Positions 1 through 5,862 are shown, counted from the first letter of the stretch. The stretch: 5,862 nucleotides of DNA from Rhodospirillales bacterium (GCA_013205335.1 JABMNB010000230.1:1-5862); one strand, 5' to 3'. The notes: generated from the letters alone by a model not told the origin. Numbers and translations are program-made.

Positions 1-1256
1 ACCGCCTCGACCACGACGATGGCATCGTCGACCACGATGCCGATGGCCAGCACCAGCGCCAGCAGCGAGATCGTGTTGGCCGAGTAGCCCAGCGCCAGCA
101 TGACGGCGAAGGTGCCGATAAGCGCCACCGGCACCGCGATGATCGGGATCAGGGTGGCGCGCAGGTTGCCGAGGAAGATGAAGACGACGATCGCCACGAG
201 GACGAAGGCCTCGATCAGCGTGTGGATCACGCTCTCGATCGTGGCCTTCACGAAGACCGTCGTGTCGTACATCACGTTGTAGGCGACATCCTCGGGGAAG
301 CGCGGCTCCAGCGCCTTGATCGCATCGCGCACGCCCTGGGCCGTGGCCAGCGCATTGGCGCCGGGCAGCTGGTAGATCTGGATGCCGGCCGCGGCCTGGC
401 CGTTGTAGCGGCCGAGCTGGTCGCTGGTCTTGGCGCCCAGCTCGACCCGGGCGATGTCCTTGACCCGGACTATCGCGCCGTCGGACTTGGCGCGCACCAC
501 GATGTTCTCGAATTCCTCGACCGTGACGAGGCGACCCTGGGTGGTGATGTTGAGCTGGAAGCTGACATCGTCGAGCAGCGGCGCCGCACCCACCAGGCCG
601 ACCGCGGCCTGGACGTTCTGGGACTGGACCGCCTGCACCACCTCGTTCGGGGTGATGTCGAGGCTCGCCATGCGCTCGAGGTTCAGCCAGATGCGCATGG
701 AATAGTCGAGCGCGCCGAACAGCGAGGCCTCGCCGACGCCCGGCACGCGCCGCAGCGTGTCGAGCAGGGTGATGGTCGCGAAGTTCGACAGGAACAGCGC
801 GTCGCGCGTGCCGTTGGGCGAATAGACGGCCACGACCTGCAGCAGTGCCGAGGATTGCTTCTTGGTGGTGACGCCCAGCCGCTGAACCTCGGGCGGCAGG
901 AGGGCGATGGCCTGGTTGACCCTGTTGTTGACGTTGACGGTGTTGAGGTCGGGATCGGAGCCGACCTCGAAGCTGACGGTGAGCTGGTAGCTGCCGTCGC
1001 CGCCCGACGTCGACTTCATGTAGATCATGCGCTCGACGCCGTTGACCTGCGCCTCGATGACCTGTGCCACGCTTTCCTCGACCGCCTGGGCCGAGGCGCC
1101 GGGAAAGGTCGCGGTGACGCGGACCTGCGGCGGCACGATGTCGGGGAATTGCGCCACCGGCATCGCCGTCATGGCGATGATGCCGGCGATGGTGATGACC
1201 GTGGAGATGACGAAAGCCAGCCGCGGCCGGCGGATGAACAGCGACGAGATCGTCAT
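1..1256 (-). CDS. RND efflux pump inner-membrane permease (HAE1/AcrB-type), N-terminal part, cut by window edge
   Basis: Inner-membrane subunit of a tripartite proton-driven drug/solvent efflux pump, partner of the adaptor encoded just upstream. Reading the minus strand from ATG at 1256 gives 418 uninterrupted codons to the window edge. It opens MTISSLFIRRPRLAFVIS, with a first transmembrane helix at about 13-31. The family hallmark PVAQFPDIVPP follows at 33-43, then a long periplasmic porter region. Helices 2-4 lie at about 340-418, with the LGNLRATLIP loop and the stretch AIGIVVDDAIVVVEA. D410 and D411 there match the AcrB proton-relay pair D407/D408, so the half-protein looks functional. 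Full-length relatives are about 1,030-1,060 aa, so roughly 60% is outside the window. The start lies 3 nt after the adaptor's TAA and has only a weak Shine-Dalgarno, suggesting translational coupling. HAE1 membership is certain; substrate is unknown. Confidence 0.97.
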   Translation of the reverse strand, partial: MTISSLFIRRPRLAFVISTVITIAGIIAMTAMPVAQFPDIVPPQVRVTATFPGASAQAVEESVAQVIEAQVNGVERMIYMKSTSGGDGSYQLTVSFEVGSDPDLNTVNVNNRVNQAIALLPPEVQRLGVTTKKQSSALLQVVAVYSPNGTRDALFLSNFATITLLDTLRRVPGVGEASLFGALDYSMRIWLNLERMASLDITPNEVVQAVQSQNVQAAVGLVGAAPLLDDVSFQLNITTQGRLVTVEEFENIVVRAKSDGAIVRVKDIARVELGAKTSDQLGRYNGQAAAGIQIYQLPGANALATAQGVRDAIKALEPRFPEDVAYNVMYDTTVFVKATIESVIHTLIEAFVLVAIVVFIFLGNLRATLIPIIAVPVALIGTFAVMLALGYSANTISLLALVLAIGIVVDDAIVVVEA

Positions 1257-1259
1257 GAC

Positions 1260-2393
1260 TTAGCGCTTCTGCGTCGAGGCAGGCGGTGGCGCCGCGCTGG
1301 GATTGACCGTCATGCCCGGTCGGACGCGCTGCTGGCCCTGCACGATCACCCTCTCGCCGGCCTGAAGGCCGGAGGTGATGGCGATCATGCCGTCGCGCGA
1401 CACACCGGTCCTGACGCGCTTCTGCTCCACCACGTTCTTGTCGTTGACGACGAACAGGAAGGCACCGCTCTGGTCCTGGGCGATGGCGGCCTGTGGCACG
1501 GCGACGGCGGACGGAACTTTCTCGCCCTCGATGATCACGCGCAGGGTCTGACCGTCGGTCAGCATGCCTTCCGGGTTCGGGAAGGTGGCGCGCACGATCT
1601 GGCCGTCGGTCTTGGCGTCGACCGTGTTGTCGATGAAGTCGATCTTGCCCACTTCTTTGTAGATCGAGCCGTCGGCAAGCCGGATGCGCACCACGATGCC
1701 GTTCGGGTCGGCGGCCTGGTCGCGACGCGCGTCGAGCAGCTCGCGCTGCGTCACGGGGAAGAGCACGCGGATCGGGTTCTCGCTGACGACGGTGGCCAGC
1801 ACCCCCGATTCGGGGCTGACGAGATTGCCCGGCGAGAAGGCGGCGCGACCGATGCGGCCGTCGATCGGCGACTTGATGTCGGTGTAGGAGAGCTGGAGCT
1901 CGGTGTCGCGGAGCTGGGCGCCGGCGTCCTCGACCTGCGCCTTGGCCTGAAGCTGCTCGGAGAGCCGCTGGTCGTAGGTGACCTGGGTGCCGGTGCTGGA
2001 GCGCAGCAGTTCGCCGGCGCGCTTGAGCTGCATGTCGGCATTCGCCAGCGCGGCCCGCGCGGCGTCGAGTTGGGCCTTCTTCTGGTCGACCGCCGCCTGG
2101 TAGGTCTCGGGCTCGATGGTGAAGACGACCTGGTCCTTCTTGACCGGGTCGCCGTCGGCGAACTTGCGGGGGCCGAGGAAGCCCTTCACACGCGCGCGCA
2201 ATTCGACCTTGTCGACGGCGGCAGCGCGGCCGATGAACTCGGCCTGGTCGGCGATCGGCTTCATCTCGGCGGCCTGCACGAGCACGGCCGGCGGTGGGCC
2301 GCCCTGTTGCTGTGCGAGGGCCGGCGCCATGCTGCAGGCGACCCAAAGCGCCGCAGCGACGAGCATTGACGCCGTCGAACGTCGGTTTTTCAT
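1260..2393 (-). CDS. RND efflux periplasmic adaptor (membrane fusion protein, AcrA/MexA-type)
   Basis: Periplasmic adaptor bridging the RND pump to an outer-membrane channel; 377 aa, normal for the family. An N-terminal signal peptide runs to APALA|QQ (cleavage after A27). C20 follows WVA, a poor lipobox, so a soluble rather than lipidated form is more likely. Lipoyl half-motifs lie at about 62-96 (ELRARVKGFL, GDPVKKDQ) and 170-205 (YTDIKSPIDGRIG), flanking an alpha-hairpin at about 97-169. At the hairpin tip R125, L129 and T136 align with the AcrA RLS channel-contact motif R128/L132/S139, with Thr replacing Ser. The beta-barrel (206-290) and membrane-proximal domain (291-365, AGERVIVQGQQRVRPGM) follow, then a Pro/Ala-rich tail. 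The start is ATG at 2393, with GGAG nine nt upstream (2406-2403). It is first in a two-gene operon with the pump. No regulator gene is adjacent on the visible side. Confidence 0.97.
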   Translation of the reverse strand: MKNRRSTASMLVAAALWVACSMAPALAQQQGGPPPAVLVQAAEMKPIADQAEFIGRAAAVDKVELRARVKGFLGPRKFADGDPVKKDQVVFTIEPETYQAAVDQKKAQLDAARAALANADMQLKRAGELLRSSTGTQVTYDQRLSEQLQAKAQVEDAGAQLRDTELQLSYTDIKSPIDGRIGRAAFSPGNLVSPESGVLATVVSENPIRVLFPVTQRELLDARRDQAADPNGIVVRIRLADGSIYKEVGKIDFIDNTVDAKTDGQIVRATFPNPEGMLTDGQTLRVIIEGEKVPSAVAVPQAAIAQDQSGAFLFVVNDKNVVEQKRVRTGVSRDGMIAITSGLQAGERVIVQGQQRVRPGMTVNPSAAPPPASTQKR

Positions 2394-2511
2394 CGTTCAG
2401 GTCTCCGCTCAAAAGTGCGCCGGAACAGTGCCTTAATTCGCCCAAATGGTCACGGCAATTCAAGGTGAGAAGGGCCTTGCAACACAGCGCGTGATCGGAG
2501 AGGAGTCGGGA
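2394..2511. promoter_or_regulatory. Divergent intergenic region between efflux operon and Kazal-domain gene
   Basis: This 118-nt gap must hold promoters for both outward-facing genes. It contains the most AT-rich patches nearby (2433-2438 and 2457-2463). On the minus strand TTGAAT (2463-2458) and AATTAA (2438-2433) could be a poor -35/-10 pair, but the 19-nt spacer and weak matches make this only a suggestion. A short inverted repeat, CAAGG-N9-CCTTG at 2461-2479, could be an operator. No strong consensus promoter is visible for the plus strand. The location is certain; the individual sites are not. Confidence 0.35.
2497..2505 (+). promoter_or_regulatory. Ribosome binding site setting the Kazal-domain gene start at 2512
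   Basis: GGAGAGGAG is a strong Shine-Dalgarno, six nt before ATG 2512. The alternative in-frame ATG at 2446 has no comparable site and would put 22 hydrophilic residues ahead of the signal peptide. The downstream start is therefore chosen. Confidence 0.85.
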
Positions 2512-3975
2512 ATGGCGGCATGGCGGTGGTTGGCTATCGTTCTCGCGGCGACAGGTGCCGTCGCATCGTTCAATGTTGCCGCACAGACACCGCCGCAAGT
2601 GCCCACCCCAGTACCTGGGCAAGCACCAGGCCCGGCGCAACGGAGCTCCTTCGCCAATCCCGCCGAGTACGACAGCTACATGGCGGCGCTGAACAGCAAG
2701 GATCCGGCGCGGCGGGCGCAGGCGATGGAGGTGTTCATTGCCTGGTATCCTGGCAGCGTCCTGCGGCTCGAGGCCCATGAGCAGGCGATCTCGGCCTGGC
2801 AAGCGGCCAACCAGCCGGGGAAGGCCGACGTGCTGGTCGCCCGCCTGCTGCAGGTCGATCCCGACAATGTGCGCGCGCTGGCCAACCGGGCCTATGTCGG
2901 TCGTCTCAAGGCATCGGGCGGGGACGCCTCGGCGCTGGCCGTCGCGGTCACTGCCTCGGAGCGCGGTCTCGCGGTGATGCCCAAGTGGCAGAAGCCCGCG
3001 CTGCTCGACGAAGCGGGTTTCGCGCTGCTGAAGGAGCAGATGGCCGGCGTCTTCAATGGCGTGCTGGGCTTCGCGGCGCTGCAGGCGAAGGATTACGACA
3101 GGGCGCGAGTGTACTATCGCCTGGCCGTCGCCGCCGATCCGACCAACCTGCAGGATGTCTATCAGTATTCGGTGGCCCAGCTCGAAGGTTCGCCGGTCGA
3201 AGCGCTGGGCTTCTGGTATGGCGCCCGATCGATCGCCATTGCGAAGGCTGCGAAGAACGACTCCGCCGTGCAGGACATCGATCGTTACGTTCGGTCCCGG
3301 TACAGCGTCTATCGCGGCAGCGAGGAGGGATGGGACGCGATAGTTGCGCGCGTTGCCCATGAGAATGCGCCGCCCGCCACCTTCAAGAAGTCGATCCCGC
3401 GCGCCATGACGCCGCCGGAGCGGGCGCTGGAGATACTGGAGGACAACGAACCGGCCAAGCTGACGCCCGGGCAGTGGGTGCTCGTACTGCGCCATCGCGA
3501 TGTCAGCCCGGCCAACAAGCGGGCTGCCGAGGCGGTGTGGAAGGCGATCGGCGACAGGCAGCAGGGCGGCACGCGGCTGAAGCTGCCGTTCAAGGTGATC
3601 ACCGCCACGCCCGAGCGCATCGAAGGCGCGATCACGGACGAGGCGCAGGCCGGCAACCTCGTCGACCTCGAGGTGTTGATGGCGCGGCCACTCAGCCCGC
3701 TGCCTGCAGTGGGTTCGAAGATCTTCATGTTCGGCACGCTGAGCGACTACCGGACGCAGCCGTTCCTGTTCCGCCTGACCCGCGCCGAGCTTGCGCCGGA
3801 ATCGTTGCCGGTGGCGGGTGGGCCCTGCGCGGATCCGCGGCCGAAGATGTGCAGCAAGGACTATCGTCCCGCCTGCGGCCAGCTGCGCGACGGAACGCGC
3901 AAGACCTACAGCAATGCCTGCAGCGCGTGCAGCGATCCGCAGGTCGTGACCCAGGGCGCCGGCGCCTGCCCCTGA
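2512..3975 (+). CDS. Exported TPR-like protein with C-terminal Kazal-type protease-inhibitor-like domain
   Basis: The 487-aa product is not a named family I recognise. A signal peptide (MAAWRWLAIVLAATGAVAS, then FNVAA|Q, cleavage after A24) sends it to the periplasm or outside, followed by a Pro/Gln-rich linker (about 25-43). Residues about 49-260 are helical and TPR-like: LLQVDPDNVRALANRAY at 112-128 and a good TPR match at 177-211 (AKDYDRARVYYRLAVAADP). Residues about 330-428 look beta-rich, possibly OB-like (GSKIFMFGTL near 401-410). The tail (439-486) carries six cysteines, the only ones in the protein: 439, 447, 455, 470, 473 and 486. With YRPACG and KTYSNAC they fit a Kazal domain; the first two spacings (seven residues each) equal those of ovomucoid third domain. 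By that alignment the inhibitor P1 residue would be K449, implying trypsin-like targets if it is an inhibitor, but the fold may only be structural. A single gene, divergent from the efflux operon. The domain reading is strong, function unknown. Confidence 0.9.
   Translation: MAAWRWLAIVLAATGAVASFNVAAQTPPQVPTPVPGQAPGPAQRSSFANPAEYDSYMAALNSKDPARRAQAMEVFIAWYPGSVLRLEAHEQAISAWQAANQPGKADVLVARLLQVDPDNVRALANRAYVGRLKASGGDASALAVAVTASERGLAVMPKWQKPALLDEAGFALLKEQMAGVFNGVLGFAALQAKDYDRARVYYRLAVAADPTNLQDVYQYSVAQLEGSPVEALGFWYGARSIAIAKAAKNDSAVQDIDRYVRSRYSVYRGSEEGWDAIVARVAHENAPPATFKKSIPRAMTPPERALEILEDNEPAKLTPGQWVLVLRHRDVSPANKRAAEAVWKAIGDRQQGGTRLKLPFKVITATPERIEGAITDEAQAGNLVDLEVLMARPLSPLPAVGSKIFMFGTLSDYRTQPFLFRLTRAELAPESLPVAGGPCADPRPKMCSKDYRPACGQLRDGTRKTYSNACSACSDPQVVTQGAGACP
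3814..3972 (+). other. Kazal-type six-cysteine domain (within the 2512-3975 gene)
   Basis: This covers residues 435-487. Cysteine spacing is C-x7-C-x7-C-x14-C-x2-C-x12-C. In ovomucoid third domain, as I recall it, it is C-x7-C-x7-C-x10-C-x2-C-x17-C, with CTLEYRPLCG where this protein has CSKDYRPACG, and TYGNKC where this has TYSNAC. The four extra residues before C4 (GQLRDGTR loop) and the shorter C5-C6 loop are the main differences. Three disulfides would be expected, consistent with export to an oxidising compartment. Confidence 0.85.
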
Positions 3976-4017
3976 GTCTCTCTCGGAGGCCGGCCTGAGC
4001 CTCTCTCAGAGGCCCGG
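3971..4017 (+). repeat. Tandem duplication of a 23/24-bp hairpin-forming unit overlapping a stop codon
   Basis: Copy 1 is 3971-3993 and copy 2 is 3994-4017, directly abutting. They differ by two substitutions (T3977 to C4000, G3985 to A4008) and one extra C near the end of copy 2. Copy 1 contains the TGA stop of the Kazal-domain gene (3973-3975). Each copy carries a six-bp stem with a CTC loop. Both substitutions fall in stem positions and turn G-U wobbles into Watson-Crick pairs. Confidence 0.85.
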
Positions 4018-4030
4018 GAACTATTCCCGG
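3976..4030. terminator. Cluster of three hairpins, possible bidirectional terminator without U-tract
   Basis: Three consecutive hairpins lie between convergent genes. Hairpin 1 (3976-3990) has a 6-bp stem with two G-U pairs. Hairpin 2 (3999-4013) is GCCTCT-CTC-AGAGGC, perfect. Hairpin 3 (4014-4030) is CCGGGAA-CTA-TTCCCGG, seven perfect pairs. No T-run follows on either strand, so classic intrinsic termination is not supported. They could block exonucleases or assist Rho-dependent ends for the plus-strand gene and for the stress-protein gene arriving from the right. The hairpins are certain; the role is inferred. Confidence 0.45.
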
Positions 4031-4100
4031 CCAGGTCTTCGAGGCAGCTCCCACCGGTCTCTCCCCGATGGTCGACCCGATCGGCGCGAGAGCCTGATCC

Positions 4101-4931
4101 TCAGTGGGCCATCAGCAGCGGCACGCGGCAGGACGAGATCACTTTGCCGGTGGCGCCGCCCAGGCCGAGGAAGCTCATCAGCTGGCCGCGGCCATAGGCG
4201 CCCATCACCAGCAGATCCGAACCCTTGCCGTGCGTGTAGTCGAGCAGGGCGCGGCCGCGCGCGCGGCCCGACACCGCTCCGGGATCGATGGCGTCGATGG
4301 TGGTCTTAATCCCGTGACGGCCGAGATTGCGCGCGAGATACGAGGCGCCGACATCGTCGGCCTTCGAGCCGACGATCAGAAGCGTCACGTTGCTGGCCTT
4401 CGCCAGGAACGGCAGGGAGTATTCGACGGCGCGGGCTGCCTGGAAGCTGCCGTTCCACGCCACGATGATCGAGCCGAAGGCGCCGGTGGCGGCATTCGGC
4501 GGGGCGATCATGACGGCGCGGGCGCATTCGTGAATGGCCGCCTCGACGGTGGCGGGCGCCACGTTCTCGGGATCGGAACCTGGACGGCCGAGCACCAGCA
4601 GGTCCGAGCAGCGGCCCATCGCGACCAGCGTGTCGAGCGTCGCGGTCTCGGCGGCGGTGAAGGTCGAGCCCGCGTTGGCGCCGAGCACTTCCTTGTAGGC
4701 GCGCTCCGATTCCTTGCTGCGCTCCTCGAGGCGCTCGTCGTCGAGGTTCATGATCAGCGGCATCGCCTCGCCGCTCATGGCAAGGCCGCCGATGGCACCG
4801 CCGGCTGGCCCGACCGGCAGATGCAGGGCGTCCACGCTGGCGTCGAATACGGCGGCGACCCGGGCAGCCAGCCGGAACGACATCGCGGCATCGGGACCGC
4901 CTTCGGACACGGCCAGAATCGACTTCAACAT
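4101..4931 (-). CDS. Universal stress protein with two tandem Usp domains
   Basis: Cytoplasmic UspA-superfamily protein, 276 aa, two fused Usp domains (about 1-143 and 151-276). Domain 1 starts MLKSILAVSEGGPD and ends CARAVMIAP. Domain 2 starts GSIIVAWNGSFQAARAVEYSLPFL and ends SDLLVMGAYGRGQL, GGAT (258-261), CRVPLLMAH. The GAYG...GGAT stretch of domain 2 resembles the nucleotide-binding loop of ATP-binding Usps, with a one-residue longer spacing than I expect. The matching loop in domain 1 (LGRPGSDPENVAPATVEAA, 114-132) lacks the glycine-rich signature, so domain 1 is probably degenerate for ATP. Start chosen at ATG 4931 because GGGGAG (4944-4939) lies seven nt upstream. A TTG at 4946 is in frame but overlaps that site. 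It lies 86 nt downstream of the DUF442 gene, same strand. Likely a stress or survival role; specific ligand unknown. Confidence 0.93.
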   Translation of the reverse strand: MLKSILAVSEGGPDAAMSFRLAARVAAVFDASVDALHLPVGPAGGAIGGLAMSGEAMPLIMNLDDERLEERSKESERAYKEVLGANAGSTFTAAETATLDTLVAMGRCSDLLVLGRPGSDPENVAPATVEAAIHECARAVMIAPPNAATGAFGSIIVAWNGSFQAARAVEYSLPFLAKASNVTLLIVGSKADDVGASYLARNLGRHGIKTTIDAIDPGAVSGRARGRALLDYTHGKGSDLLVMGAYGRGQLMSFLGLGGATGKVISSCRVPLLMAH

Positions 4932-5017
4932 GTGGACACTCCCCAACGACTCTTTCAGGACGGGCGATTAAGGAGCGGCGGCGCGTCCGGCGCAAGCCAA
5001 GTCTTTCGGTCGGCGGC
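4932..5017 (-). promoter_or_regulatory. 86-nt spacer upstream of the stress-protein gene, possible own promoter
   Basis: Long enough to hold a promoter between the DUF442 gene and the universal stress protein gene. On the minus strand TTGCGC and TTAATC with an 18-nt spacer is a weak -35/-10 candidate. No clear terminator hairpin with a T-run was found, so read-through from the DUF442 gene is equally possible. Confidence 0.25.
4939..4944 (-). promoter_or_regulatory. Ribosome binding site fixing the universal stress protein start
   Basis: GGGGAG, read on the minus strand from 4944 to 4939, sits seven nt before ATG 4931. It argues against the upstream in-frame TTG at 4946. Confidence 0.8.
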
Positions 5018-5464
5018 TCAGGATCGCGCCGCCTGCGCGAGGCCGGTCATCAACTCGGCGACGCCGCCCAGTTCCTGGCCGGCAGAGCGCGCGCCCTGCA
5101 GGACTTCCTCGAGCGGGCGGCCGTTGGCCATCGACGCCGCGCCCCATAGCAGCGCCGAACGCATGCCGCTCTTGCAGAAGGCCACGATCCGTCCGTCGCC
5201 CGCGGCCAGCAGGTCGGCGAAGGCGCGCACCTGATCGGGCGTCGCGCGCGGGCCGGCAAAGGGCAGGTCGAGAAATTTCAGTCCGGCTGCTTCGGCGGCC
5301 GCACGCAGGTCGGCCGTCTTCGGCTGGCCGAAGAAGGCCTCGCCGTCGGGCCGGTTGTTCACGACCGCGGTGAAGCCTGCATCGGCGAGGTCCTTCATGT
5401 CGCTCGGGTCGAGCTGACCGGAAACGGAGACGCGGGCGTCGACCGGCAGCAGGAAACGGCTCAT
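5018..5464 (-). CDS. TIGR01244/DUF442 (beta-lactamase hydrolase-like) phosphatase-like protein
   Basis: Small cytoplasmic protein, 148 aa, of the TIGR01244 family (Pfam BLH/DUF442). It has a dual-specificity-phosphatase-like fold and is also annotated as a sulfur transferase. Visible hallmarks: MSRFLLPVDARVSVSGQLDP at the start, VVNNRPDGE at 34-42, LPFAGPRATPDQV at 67-79, and the active-site-like loop AFCKSGMRSALLW at 95-107 with C97 and R102. The loop is C-x4-R, as usual in this family, one residue shorter than the Cx5R of classical tyrosine phosphatases. There is no metallo-beta-lactamase or rhodanese partner domain, so it is the stand-alone form. The start is ATG 5464, with GAGGTG (5475-5470) five nt upstream. 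The frame stays open further upstream, but that stretch is antiparallel-free overlap with the transporter gene and not expected to be translated here. Its ATG overlaps the transporter's TGA by four bases. Substrate unknown; link to the sulfide-oxidation relatives is only family knowledge. Confidence 0.92.
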   Translation of the reverse strand: MSRFLLPVDARVSVSGQLDPSDMKDLADAGFTAVVNNRPDGEAFFGQPKTADLRAAAEAAGLKFLDLPFAGPRATPDQVRAFADLLAAGDGRIVAFCKSGMRSALLWGAASMANGRPLEEVLQGARSAGQELGGVAELMTGLAQAARS

Positions 5465-5862
5465 GTCGACACCTCGTGTTTGCGGATCGCCGGCTCGCGC
5501 TTGCGGATCCAGTGAATGAACGGCAGGGCCAGCAGCACCATCCAGAGCTTGCCGAGGATCTGGCCGGTCAGATAGTCGAGGCTGCCGAAGGCCAGCCACA
5601 GGAAGAGAAGACTGTCGGCTACCAGGCCGACGACGCTGCTGGCCAGCACCGCCAGCACCAGGCCGCGCGATTGCAACGGGGTGTAGACGGCAAAGTCGGC
5701 GAGTTCGGACAGAAGGAACGCCGTGGTCGATGCGATGAGCAGCTGCGGTGGAGCGACGGCACCCGAGAGGGCAGCGCCCGCAACGATGGCGGCGAGCACG
5801 ACGCCACGGCCCAGCCGGCGCTGCACGAGGTCGCGCAGGACCAGCGCCAGCCCGATCATCAG
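5461..5862 (-). CDS. VUT-family membrane transporter (COG1738/YhhQ-like), C-terminal part, cut by window edge
   Basis: Integral membrane protein of the Vut_1 family, whose best-known member, E. coli YhhQ, imports queuosine precursors. The frame is open to the right edge: 133 residues are visible and a Met three nt inside the edge (5859) need not be the true start, since GLALVLRDLVQRRLG is normally internal. Counting from that Met, hydrophobic segments lie at about 20-44, 66-92 and 102-115. The family motif SELADFAVYTPL is at 51-62 and a GLVADSLLFLWLAFGS stretch at 78-93 contains the conserved D82-S83. A basic cytoplasmic tail (WIRKREPAIRKHEVST) follows. Relatives are about 160-230 aa, so probably a quarter or more is missing. 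The stop overlaps the next gene's start as ATGA, and the gene's end also carries that gene's Shine-Dalgarno, so the two are likely coupled. Substrate is not provable; queuosine precursor is the leading hypothesis. Confidence 0.88.
   Translation of the reverse strand: MMIGLALVLRDLVQRRLGRGVVLAAIVAGAALSGAVAPPQLLIASTTAFLLSELADFAVYTPLQSRGLVLAVLASSVVGLVADSLLFLWLAFGSLDYLTGQILGKLWMVLLALPFIHWIRKREPAIRKHEVST

Noticed and set aside
2317..2336. C20 of the adaptor as a lipidation site
   Set aside because: The residues before it are W-V-A, a poor lipobox, while ALA|Q eight residues later is a good signal peptidase I site.
222..2369. A 715-codon open frame on the plus strand, antisense to the efflux genes
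   Set aside because: It lies opposite two clearly recognisable RND genes. Its product is a His/Asp/Arg/Gly-rich sequence with no domain, typical of a GC-rich antisense shadow, and it spans the junction of the two real genes.
2446..2511. Upstream ATG at 2446 as the start of the Kazal-domain gene
   Set aside because: No good Shine-Dalgarno, and it would place 22 polar residues before an otherwise ideal signal peptide. ATG 2512 has GGAGAGGAG six nt upstream.
3309..3737. A 142-codon minus-strand open frame inside the Kazal-domain gene
   Set aside because: Antisense shadow with a Ser/Arg-rich product, no ribosome binding site considered convincing, and no recognisable domain.
4060..4090. Short palindromic stretches (CCGATCGG and neighbours) before the stress-protein stop
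   Set aside because: Four-base half-sites are expected by chance in GC-rich DNA and no T-run or spacing suggests a terminator or operator.
4104..5234. A 376-codon plus-strand open frame opposite the stress protein and DUF442 genes
   Set aside because: It is antisense to two well-supported genes, low in complexity and rich in Arg/Ala/Gly/His, with no family resemblance.
5465..5599. A 45-residue N-terminal extension of the DUF442 protein from a start at 5599
   Set aside because: The extension overlaps conserved transporter coding sequence, has no domain, and family members begin at the MSRF-type start at 5464, which has its own ribosome binding site.

Overview
The window is GC-rich bacterial DNA, densely packed with genes. 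The protein families and style (HAE1-type RND pump, tandem universal stress protein ending MAH, DUF442/TIGR01244 protein next to a VUT transporter) suggest an alphaproteobacterium. A Reyranella- or Rhizobiales-like genome is my guess from family resemblance; no rRNA or other marker here fixes the taxonomy.

Left part (1-2393, minus strand): a two-gene efflux operon. A periplasmic adaptor (membrane fusion protein, 377 aa) is followed after 3 nt by the inner-membrane RND pump. The pump runs off the left edge after 418 codons, just past its proton-relay Asp-Asp pair. No outer-membrane channel gene or regulator lies inside the window.

Middle (2394-4100): a 118-nt divergent intergenic region separates the efflux operon from a plus-strand gene for an exported 487-aa protein. 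That protein has a signal peptide, a TPR-like helical region, a probable beta-rich segment and a six-cysteine Kazal-type domain at its C-terminus. It is the most unusual gene here. Directly behind it are two tandem copies of a roughly 23-bp unit, the first overlapping the stop codon, and three consecutive hairpins lying in the gap between convergent genes.

Right part (4101-5862, minus strand): in transcription order, the 3' part of a VUT-family membrane transporter (COG1738/YhhQ-like), a TIGR01244/DUF442 phosphatase-like protein whose start overlaps the transporter's stop (ATGA), and, after 86 nt, a two-domain universal stress protein. The first two are almost certainly co-translated. The stress protein may be in the same transcript or have its own promoter.

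No tRNA, rRNA, CRISPR array, insertion sequence or prophage sign was seen. The most interesting items are the Kazal-domain protein and the duplicated hairpin unit at its 3' end.
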